DNA of 45,963 bases from Chitinophagales bacterium. GTDB taxonomy: Bacteria; Bacteroidota; Bacteroidia; Chitinophagales; Chitinophagaceae. Both the position numbers and the translations under genes were made by a program. The notes under the pieces are model-generated. The model was not told the origin of the DNA, did no database searches, and was given only the letters and a program-made list of their open reading frames with translations. The number at the start of each line of letters is the position of its first letter. Within the stretch, counting starts at the first letter, position 1. The stretch covers positions 1 to 45,963 of the forward strand of contig JANXQO010000154.1 in NCBI GenBank assembly GCA_025353485.1, given 5' to 3'. Positions 39,649 through 45,963 of this stretch are shown here, one piece after another.

Positions 39649-39708
39649 TTTCTTTCCCATTTTTCTTTTGATATGTGTTTAGCTCCTAAACTCAAAAACC
39701 ATTGAAAT
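39649..39708 (+). repeat. 60-bp repeat with hairpin, right copy
   Basis: Matches 37279-37339. Its hairpin is GTTTAG-CTC-CTAAAC (39677-39691): both arms differ from the left copy in a compensating way. A separate exact 8-bp stem CGGGGTCT/AGACCCCG lies at 39718-39757. The rest of the spacer to 39863 holds no gene. Confidence 0.7.
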
Positions 39709-39863
39709 TTGTCCTATCGGGGTCTCAACCCAACTCACAACCCTTTTGAAGACCCCGCTAAGACGCATTGGCAGATATTACAGTTGTTGGTGCGGCTAAG
39801 ACAGAACCTACCTGAACACAATAAACGACGGGAAATATTTGTGAGGTTTTTTTATTTATATAC

Positions 39864-40214
39864 CTATTGTAGCAACTGAATTGCATAATATAAACTTACC
39901 ACTGCATTTATTACAATACTTAGTGCAAAGCCCAATAATACCCAGCGCATTTTGGCTTGTGCAAGTGCAATGCTGTTAGACATGAAGGCCATAAATATTC
40001 CCGGTGTTATTATCCATATTGAGGCCCCTGCCATTGGTGGAATAACTACATTAAAGCCGGCAATGGTAAATTGTAATATTATTAGTGTTGCTACAATGCC
40101 TAAACGGTTTTCTATTACAGCAGGTTTAATAGATTCCAGCCATTGTGAAAAAGAGAAATATCTTGTCTTGTGAATTCTTTCAACTGACAGGTTTTGAAAT
40201 GATATTGTTTGCAT
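39864..40214 (-). CDS. Small integral membrane protein, unknown
   Basis: 116 residues with three membrane segments (about 39-60, 66-86 and 92-112), short basic N-terminus. Sequence includes IVATLIILQFTIAGFNVVIP and WVLLGFALSIVINAVVSLYY. No family recognised. It lies downstream of the CoA-transferase gene on the same strand, with about 110 bp between. Confidence 0.45.
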   Translation of the reverse strand: MQTISFQNLSVERIHKTRYFSFSQWLESIKPAVIENRLGIVATLIILQFTIAGFNVVIPPMAGASIWIITPGIFMAFMSNSIALAQAKMRWVLLGFALSIVINAVVSLYYAIQLLQ

Positions 40215-40324
40215 ATAAATGTTTTATGCAAATTTCATATGCAAAGAAGAAAAAAAATATGAGGCCAATCAAATTAAAATATGATTTTTATCATTTCTTA
40301 AAAGCGAGCATTTCCTTTTTAAAC

Positions 40325-41608
40325 TTATTTAGATTTAAACCTATCGTAAAATGCTTTTTCCAAAAATTCCCGGTGATCGGGATGTGCTATTCTAATTAAT
40401 TCTTTTCCTCTTTGTTTTAAATTTTTACCAAACAGATTTACAATTCCATATTCTGTAACTACCCAATGAACATGGCCACGGGTGGTAACTACACCGGCTC
40501 CTTCTTTTAAAAAAGGGACGATACGTGATAAGCCTTTTGAAGTTACTGATGGTAAGGCGATGATTGGCTTTCCTCCTTCAGATAAGGAAGCGCCTCTTAT
40601 AAAATCCATTTGGCCGCCAATGCCTGAATATTGATAAGTGCCCATAGAATCTGCACATACCTGGCCGGTAAGATCAATTTCTATAGCACTGTTTATTGCG
40701 GTTACTTTTGGGTTCTTTCTTATTATGCTTGTATCGTTTACATAACTTATATCCATAACTCTTATTGCAGGATTATCATTTACAAAATCGTACAGTTTTC
40801 TTGTGCCTGCCATAAAACCGGTAACAGATTTTCCGATATTTAATTTTTTGCGACTATTATCAATTATTCCTTTTTCAATTAATGGTATCACTCCATCAGA
40901 TAACATCTCAGTATGAAGTCCGAGGAATTTATGATTCACGAGGTTTTTTAATACCTGGTCAGGAATGGCGCCAATGCCTAATTGCAGCGTGGCACCATCT
41001 TCCACAAGTGAAGCAACGTTTTTACCGATCTGAATTATTGTATCATTTGACCTGGAGCTGTAATCAACTTCAGGCAGTTCAGTATCGTGCCACACCAATG
41101 AATTGATCTTACTAATGTGAATGAATCCCTGGCCATGCGTTCGCGGCATTCTTGAATTTATTTGCGCTATTACATGCGGCGCCATATCAACAGCAGTTCG
41201 GGCAATATCAACTGATGTTCCTAAAGAGCAGTATCCGTGGGCATCCGGTGAGGATACCTGCACAATAGCTACATCCAAAGGCAAAATATTTTCTTTAAAT
41301 AATTTTGGGATCTCGCTAAGGAAAATGGGAACATAATCTCCACGATCACTATTAATAACAGAGCGGTTGTTTTCAGATACAAACAAAGAGTTTATAAAAA
41401 AACTGCCTTTATAAACAGGGTCGTTAAAATTTATTTTTCCTAATGTAGAAATACTTACTAATTCAACATTGTTTAGTTCTGCATGCCTCTTTTGTAACGC
41501 TTCTAAAATATGTACCGGTGTTGCTGCACTGCCATGAATAAAAACCCTGTTACCTGATTTAATAATTTTTACCGCTTCTTCAGCAGATATATTTCTTTCG
41601 TGTTCCAT
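40325..41608 (-). CDS. Acetyl-CoA hydrolase/transferase family CoA-transferase
   Basis: 427 residues of the acetate/4-hydroxybutyrate CoA-transferase family. VSSPDAHGYCSLGTSVDIAR, NSRMPRTHGQGFIHISKINS, LQLGIGAIPDQVLKNL, the catalytic Glu in GLHTEMLSDGVIPLIE, and the C-terminal VRTTRG-like VVTTRGHVHWVVTEYGIVNL pattern support it. It moves CoA between acyl groups, giving acetate-linked energy metabolism. Substrate not decided. It clusters with an alcohol dehydrogenase and stress proteins. Confidence 0.88.
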   Translation of the reverse strand: MEHERNISAEEAVKIIKSGNRVFIHGSAATPVHILEALQKRHAELNNVELVSISTLGKINFNDPVYKGSFFINSLFVSENNRSVINSDRGDYVPIFLSEIPKLFKENILPLDVAIVQVSSPDAHGYCSLGTSVDIARTAVDMAPHVIAQINSRMPRTHGQGFIHISKINSLVWHDTELPEVDYSSRSNDTIIQIGKNVASLVEDGATLQLGIGAIPDQVLKNLVNHKFLGLHTEMLSDGVIPLIEKGIIDNSRKKLNIGKSVTGFMAGTRKLYDFVNDNPAIRVMDISYVNDTSIIRKNPKVTAINSAIEIDLTGQVCADSMGTYQYSGIGGQMDFIRGASLSEGGKPIIALPSVTSKGLSRIVPFLKEGAGVVTTRGHVHWVVTEYGIVNLFGKNLKQRGKELIRIAHPDHREFLEKAFYDRFKSK

Positions 41609-41688
41609 TAGTTAAAAGGATTTATTATTGTGTTGTAATTTTTAGATAACCGCAATCACAACAGATAAAGTTAAACGGCAATTTTTAA

Positions 41689-42072
41689 TCAGCGTTTTGA
41701 AAAATATTCTCTAACAAAAGCATGCTGTTGATTCTCTGTGAGTTTGCCGGTTTGTTTAACTGCAATTTTTATTTTTGCAAAAAGATGATCTGCTCTCAAA
41801 GTGTTTAGCAACTCAATTTTAGCATTCGTCGGGCCAAAAAGAATTACATCCTGATAATGTTTAATAATCTCACCTAATTTTTTATAATATTCTGATTGCT
41901 GATGCTGCTCTTTATTATGCATCAGGTTTTCACTTTTGCTTAAGCTTTGTTCTTTTGCCTCATGGGTGAATCTAGAATTAATAGTTTTCGATTCAATTGG
42001 GGTAACCGTTAACTCCATTAAATGAGCATTTGAATGATCCATCCAAATGCCTAAATTTTTTGCTCTAATCAT
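41689..42072 (-). CDS. eRF1/Pelota-like small protein, unknown function
   Basis: 127 residues. It opens MIRAKNLGIWMDHSNAHLME and ends with VILFGPTNAKIELLNTLRAD and QQHAFVREYFSKR, which resembles, at the level of sequence shape, the actin-like/RNase-fold half of bacterial eRF1-like (baeRF) proteins and host-attachment-like proteins. The resemblance is weak and from memory. Genes of this type are often seen beside universal stress proteins in Bacteroidota, as here. An AATGA/TCATT dyad lies upstream at 42189-42203. Confidence 0.5.
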   Translation of the reverse strand: MIRAKNLGIWMDHSNAHLMELTVTPIESKTINSRFTHEAKEQSLSKSENLMHNKEQHQQSEYYKKLGEIIKHYQDVILFGPTNAKIELLNTLRADHLFAKIKIAVKQTGKLTENQQHAFVREYFSKR

Positions 42073-42218
42073 TCTATTATATTATTGTTATTATGAATAA
42101 AAAATGTTGTTCTGCTGCATATTTATAATGTAGGGTTTATTGGCCAATTATTATAATCTCTCTGGGTAAATTCTTTTTTTTATGTATGAATGACATGATC
42201 ATTTCTACTTAGAAAAAA

Positions 42219-43259
42219 TTATTCGTTGGTTAAAATAACTTTTAAAGTTTTATCTCTTGCAGCATTTTGAAAAGTATCATAGGCGTTTACTATATCATTT
42301 AAATTAAAGTGATGTGTTATCAATTTTGTGGGATCAATTTTTTTTGAGGAAACTGTTTTTAATAACATTGGCGTAGTTACTGTATCTACAAGACGTGTAG
42401 TAATTGTTATATTTTTACTCCATAAAGTTTCCAGGTGAAGGACGGCGCTTTTTCCATGAACCCCAATGTTGGCAATATGTCCGCCTGCTGTAATGATGGA
42501 TTGGCACAATTCAAATGTAGCAGGTACACCAACAGCTTCGATAGCTACATCCACTCCTTTATTTTCTGTTATACTTAATACTTTTGCAGCAGCGTCTTCC
42601 TTCTCACTATTGATAGTATGTGTTGCGCCAAAAGTTTTAGTTTGCTCCAAACGATAATCATCCACATCAATCATAATGATTGCAGCAGGCGTATAAAATT
42701 GTGCGGTAAGCAATGCTGCAAGGCCAATTGGCCCGGCGCCAACTATTGCCACAGTATCTCCGGGTTTAACGTGGCCGTTTAATACACCGCATTCAAAACC
42801 TGTAGGTAAAATATCACTTAGCATTACCATTGCTTCTTCATCCGTATTTTCAGGAATATGATAAAGGCTGGTATCAGCAAATGGAGTTCTTACATATTCT
42901 GCCTGTGTGCCATCAATAAGGTGGCCTAATATCCATCCGCCTTTTTCGCAATGAGAGTACATTCCTTTTTTACAATAGTCACATTTGCCGCAGGAAGAAA
43001 TACAGGAAATTAAAACACGATCACCCTTTTTAAAATTAGTTACTGCAGTACCAACTTCTTCAATAATGCCAACACCTTCATGGCCTAAAATGCGACCGTC
43101 TGTTACCTCGGGTACATCACCTTTAAGGATATGAAGATCAGTTCCGCAAATAGTTGTTTTGTAAATTTTCACAATAGCATCTGTGGCTTCTGTGATGGTT
43201 GGCTTTGGCTTTTCGTCCCATGATTTTTTTCCGGGGCCATGATAAACTAATGCTTTCAT
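42219..43259 (-). CDS. Zinc-dependent alcohol dehydrogenase
   Basis: 346 residues from ATG 43259; an in-frame start at 43328 would add 23 residues that do not resemble the family. MDR-type: catalytic zinc ligands in CGTDLHILKGD and GHEGVG, the structural-zinc cluster SSCGKCDYCKKGMYSHC, and the Rossmann motif VAIVGAGPIGLAALL, then DVDDYRLEQTKTFGATHTIN. NAD(P)-linked alcohol/aldehyde reduction; the exact alcohol is unknown. In a cluster with the CoA-transferase and stress proteins. Confidence 0.9.
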   Translation of the reverse strand: MKALVYHGPGKKSWDEKPKPTITEATDAIVKIYKTTICGTDLHILKGDVPEVTDGRILGHEGVGIIEEVGTAVTNFKKGDRVLISCISSCGKCDYCKKGMYSHCEKGGWILGHLIDGTQAEYVRTPFADTSLYHIPENTDEEAMVMLSDILPTGFECGVLNGHVKPGDTVAIVGAGPIGLAALLTAQFYTPAAIIMIDVDDYRLEQTKTFGATHTINSEKEDAAAKVLSITENKGVDVAIEAVGVPATFELCQSIITAGGHIANIGVHGKSAVLHLETLWSKNITITTRLVDTVTTPMLLKTVSSKKIDPTKLITHHFNLNDIVNAYDTFQNAARDKTLKVILTNE

Positions 43260-43343
43260 TTTTATAATTTTTTTTTTAGCGAAACTAAAAGTGTATAAAG
43301 CAATTCTATTTAGCAAGAATTCATCCAATAAAATATTTATGTG

Positions 43344-44171
43344 TTATTCATGAATTGCCATTACAGGCACATGACTATGCAACACCAACTGTTTGGAATG
43401 ACTATGCTGAAAAATTTTGCTGATCAGGTTGTGTTTTTTAGGGATGGTAATCAGCAGATCAAGATTGATCTTTTCTGCAAATTCAGCAATGCTTTTTTCT
43501 ATATCAGTATCGTTTATTAAATGATATTTGGGATGTAATTCTCCCAGGATGTCGTGCAGCCATATTGATTCTTCATTAGTTACTTTACTAAATGAATCTA
43601 CGCTTTGCGGGCTTACATGCAATACATGGAGTTCTGCATTAAAGTTATTTACCAGGCTTTTTATTTCTTTTACGGGAATGGTTTCAACAACTCTCCTGAA
43701 ATCGCATGCAAGACCAATTTTGTGAAGGCTTTTAAATTTTGCATCCTGTGGTACTGCAATCACCGGCCATGCAAGTTGTTTAATGGCAGAAATAGTTTTG
43801 CTTCCGAATAAAAATCTGTCAAAGGCACCGGAATCCTCTACCCCCATTATCACTGCATAAGTTTCCAGTGTATCGCAATATTCAATTATTCCTGATAACA
43901 GTTCACCTGACTTTACTGCTGTATTAGTTTTTATTTTACCGCCCGTTCTGTTTATGATCTCTTCTTTTAACAGCATCATTTTTTCTTCAGCATCAGCCAT
44001 TAATTCCGCCAGGGTATATGGCGGTACAGGAACTTCAGTTAGAACTAGAGGTATGGGACAAACATGGATCAGCGATAGATCTGTATTAATAACACAAGCC
44101 ATGTCTGCTGCATAGTAAACTGAATTAAGCGATACTGCTGAAAAATCAGTGGGGACTATTATTGTTTTCAT
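43344..44171 (-). CDS. Tandem-domain universal stress protein (1)
   Basis: 275 residues, two USP domains. The first begins MKTIIVPTDFSAVSLNSVYY and ends near VIMGVEDSGAFDRFLFGSKT, the second (from about 145) is KFKSLHKIGLACDFRRVVET, with the final LITIPKKHNLISKIFQHSHS and VLHSHVPVMAIHE. Domain 1 keeps the G-x2-G-x9-GS-like nucleotide loop; domain 2 is degenerate. Such proteins respond to starvation and oxygen limitation. Related to the gene at 44840. Confidence 0.88.
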   Translation of the reverse strand: MKTIIVPTDFSAVSLNSVYYAADMACVINTDLSLIHVCPIPLVLTEVPVPPYTLAELMADAEEKMMLLKEEIINRTGGKIKTNTAVKSGELLSGIIEYCDTLETYAVIMGVEDSGAFDRFLFGSKTISAIKQLAWPVIAVPQDAKFKSLHKIGLACDFRRVVETIPVKEIKSLVNNFNAELHVLHVSPQSVDSFSKVTNEESIWLHDILGELHPKYHLINDTDIEKSIAEFAEKINLDLLITIPKKHNLISKIFQHSHSKQLVLHSHVPVMAIHE

Positions 44172-44212
44172 AAAACTATTTTTTTATTAATTGAATAGCA
44201 GTAATTAAACAT

Positions 44213-44662
44213 TTATTGCTTCTCAAACCTGCCGTTCTTTTCTTTTATTTTAATTTTATACATAACGGGCTTTATACGGTTATCGTCATCTACTTCCGTG
44301 CTTACCTCATGTTCATGCTGATGTACTGCACTACCCGTCATTAAGGTTAATACATGCTTAAATAAATATTCTCTTGCTTTATCACCTTCTTTTCCTTCAA
44401 GCTCAAAAAATTTTCCGGATACAAGTACACTTTTCCAGTTATTCATGCTGGTAATTACATCAACTTCAAAACATACCGTTGGATTTTTTCTTATCAAATC
44501 AAGTTTCATTCCCTGCCTTGTTTGTCCTATGATATTATTTCCATCGTATATATAGGTTACGGGGGTTATGTAAGGTTTTTTACCATCAGCATACCCTATT
44601 CTTCCAACTGACTGACTAAGCAGAAGATTATCAATTTCGTATTCATTTAATTCGCCAAGCAT
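44213..44662 (-). CDS. Pyridoxamine 5'-phosphate oxidase-like flavin-binding protein
   Basis: 149 residues with the split-barrel pattern: LLLSQSVGRIGYADGKKPYI, PVTYIYDGNNIIGQTRQGMK, NPTVCFEVDVITSMNNWKSV and LVSGKFFELEGKEGDKAREY. Members bind FMN or F420; the small ones are often of unknown substrate. It lies between the two universal stress protein genes, divergent from the second. Confidence 0.85.
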   Translation of the reverse strand: MLGELNEYEIDNLLLSQSVGRIGYADGKKPYITPVTYIYDGNNIIGQTRQGMKLDLIRKNPTVCFEVDVITSMNNWKSVLVSGKFFELEGKEGDKAREYLFKHVLTLMTGSAVHQHEHEVSTEVDDDNRIKPVMYKIKIKEKNGRFEKQ

Positions 44663-44839
44663 AGTGTTATTATTTAATGAATATTTTCTAATAAAAATTC
44701 TCAGGACAAAAATATCATTGCCAGAGCGGTTTCATTATGATATTCAACATTAGCAAACATGATATAAGTCAGGTAGTTTTATAATGCATATCACTATAAC
44801 AAAAAGAGGATGGGTATATTTTTACTAAAATCAAAAGAC

Positions 44840-45718
44840 ATGAAAACAATACTGATTGCAACTGATTTTTCCAAAGCATCCAGGAATGCATCTATATATG
44901 GACTACATCTTGCCAAGGCAATTAATGCAAAGGTTATTTTGTTTAGTGCCTATCAAATTCCCTCCCCGGCCACAGGGTTGGGTATGAGTATATCACGTTA
45001 CGATGTAATGGAGCAAACCAGGCAGGAGTTGATGGATGAAGTAGAGAAAATTACTTATATAAATATGCCTGAAATAAAAACAATATGTGATGAAGGTGTA
45101 GCCGGAGATGCTATTATTAATATGGCAAATGAAAAGAAAGCAGACTTCATAATTACGGGCATGAAAGGAAGCGGCAAGAGTTTCAAAAAAATATTTGGCA
45201 GTACAGCCACTTCATTAGCAAAAAATAGTAAAATCCCTGTAATAATAATTCCTGAAGATGCAAAATTTAAAAACCCCGATACTTTAATATTTGCAAGTGA
45301 TAATATAATTGATGCAGATAAAAACGCACTGGAACAACTCATAACAATCACCAAACTTTTTAAATCAAAATTATATGTAGTTAAAGTGATTAAAAACAAA
45401 AATGAAGAATGGTTTGAAGTATCTGATACCCCGCAGGAGTTGAGGAAGGTTTTTGAAATAGTAGACAGCTCAATTGAATACCCGGTAGATACTGATGTAA
45501 CACATGCATTAAATAAGTTTATCAAAAAACATGATGCGGATATATTGGTTATGATGCCGCATAAGCATGATTGGCTTGAACACCTTTTTATAAAGAGTGA
45601 AACAAAAGATATGATCTTTCATTCTCAAATACCATTATTGGTTTTACCGGAAGGTCAGCTTAAAGAAAGAAGCGGTTCAGAAACCCTTGTGAGCTCTGAA
45701 AACAGTACCGCATATTAA
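44840..45718 (+). CDS. Tandem-domain universal stress protein (2)
   Basis: 292 residues from ATG 44840 (an in-frame ATG at 44810 would add ten residues). Begins MKTILIATDFSKASRNASIY; domain 1 has GMKGSGKSFKKIFGSTATSL (G-x2-G-x9-GS loop) and domain 2 begins near KFKNPDTLIFASDNIIDADK and ends MMPHKHDWLEHLFIKSETKD. It parallels the gene at 43344-44171, giving two related tandem-USP genes on opposite strands around a PNPOx-like gene. Confidence 0.88.
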   Translation: MKTILIATDFSKASRNASIYGLHLAKAINAKVILFSAYQIPSPATGLGMSISRYDVMEQTRQELMDEVEKITYINMPEIKTICDEGVAGDAIINMANEKKADFIITGMKGSGKSFKKIFGSTATSLAKNSKIPVIIIPEDAKFKNPDTLIFASDNIIDADKNALEQLITITKLFKSKLYVVKVIKNKNEEWFEVSDTPQELRKVFEIVDSSIEYPVDTDVTHALNKFIKKHDADILVMMPHKHDWLEHLFIKSETKDMIFHSQIPLLVLPEGQLKERSGSETLVSSENSTAY

Positions 45719-45943
45719 TTAGGAACAGAAATATAATCCTTACTAAAATTTCTCAATAACAAAATTAACCTCACACATACTTGAAGAGCCTGCAACTAAT
45801 AAAATGATCAACCAATCCATGGCATAACCGACAACATTTAATTCAATTTATTTTACGCATCGGCTATGCAAATTTGTTTCGCTCAGGTGGCCGGTGGAGT
45901 GGTTTGTAAGAATATAAAAAAAGTGTTCACGTATATAAAATAA
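45719..45943. other. Right-hand spacer before the window end
   Basis: About 225 bp without a recognisable gene, RNA or strong hairpin. CAGGTGGCCGGTGGAGTGGT at 45884-45903 is GC-richer than the rest. Confidence 0.4.
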
Positions 45944-45963
45944 GGGCATCTCTAATTACTGAA
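45944..45963. mobile_element. Left end of a second MITE-like or IS copy
   Basis: The last 20 bases are GGGCATCTCTAATTACTGAA. From GGCATC onwards they equal 13019-13037, the left end of the 107-bp element, base for base. The preceding four bases are ATAA. The window ends before the other end can be seen. Confidence 0.6.

Overview
The window is a 46-kb AT-rich piece of a Bacteroidota chromosome, most likely from a Chitinophagaceae-like lineage. The evidence is the set of short promoters ending in TAnnTTTG (the Bacteroidota -7 box), the zinc-ligand-free L36, L32 and S4 proteins, and many Bacteroidota-typical families (DUF3810, YceD, M16 protease, DUF2130, DUF6498, the FGGY gluconokinase). No rRNA operon, CRISPR array, complete insertion sequence, prophage or integrase was found. 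The family and taxon assignments come from reading motifs, not from searches.

Layout. 1-3.8 kb, minus strand: end of the ribosomal/RNA polymerase operon infA-rpmJ-rpsM-rpsK-rpsD-rpoA-rplQ; rplQ runs off the left edge, and the 38-codon rpmJ is easily missed. 3.9-12.99 kb: housekeeping and metabolism (homogentisate dioxygenase, phosphoesterase, TPR lipoprotein, ribulose-phosphate epimerase, a two-module M16 protease, a methyltransferase, DUF4242, a Gfo/Idh/MocA oxidoreductase). 13.0-13.13 kb: a 107-bp MITE-like element whose end sequence recurs at the right edge of the window. 13.2-19.4 kb: an ArsR/AHSA1 operon with a tandem operator, then a GlxA-type AraC regulator facing a run of DinB, four VOC-fold genes, DoxX-like and DUF4287 genes, ending in a truncated SnoaL-like fragment.

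19.5-29.6 kb: a gluconokinase whose reading frame has no canonical start codon, a toxin-antitoxin pair bracketed by repeats, the yceD-rpmF-plsX cluster, a DUF3810 membrane protease-like protein, a serine hydrolase that has lost the SxxK lysine, dcd, a phosphopantetheinyl transferase, DUF2130 and membrane proteins. 29.9-32.6 kb: a DNA-alkylation-repair HEAT protein next to a two-gene restriction-modification system (NotI-like nuclease plus D12-class adenine methylase). 32.9-36.0 kb: three tRNAs (Leu-GAG, Gly-GCC, Leu-UAA), an orphan histidine kinase and a family-2 glycosyltransferase. 36.0-37.25 kb: small unrecognised genes and a gene remnant between GGGGACAA repeats downstream of tRNA-Leu. 37.3-39.7 kb: an OmpA-like lipoprotein and a GH5 lipoprotein lying between two copies of a 60-bp repeat with a covarying hairpin. 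40.3-45.7 kb: a stress/fermentation-type cluster (CoA-transferase, eRF1-like small protein, zinc alcohol dehydrogenase, two tandem universal stress proteins, PNPOx-like protein).

How the parts fit. Most genes are ordinary and vertically inherited in appearance. The accessory signals are the restriction-modification pair, the toxin-antitoxin pair, the tRNA-adjacent spacer genes and the MITE. The non-coding DNA is unusually rich in small self-complementary repeats, several immediately next to start or stop codons, and these are the least explained part of the window.
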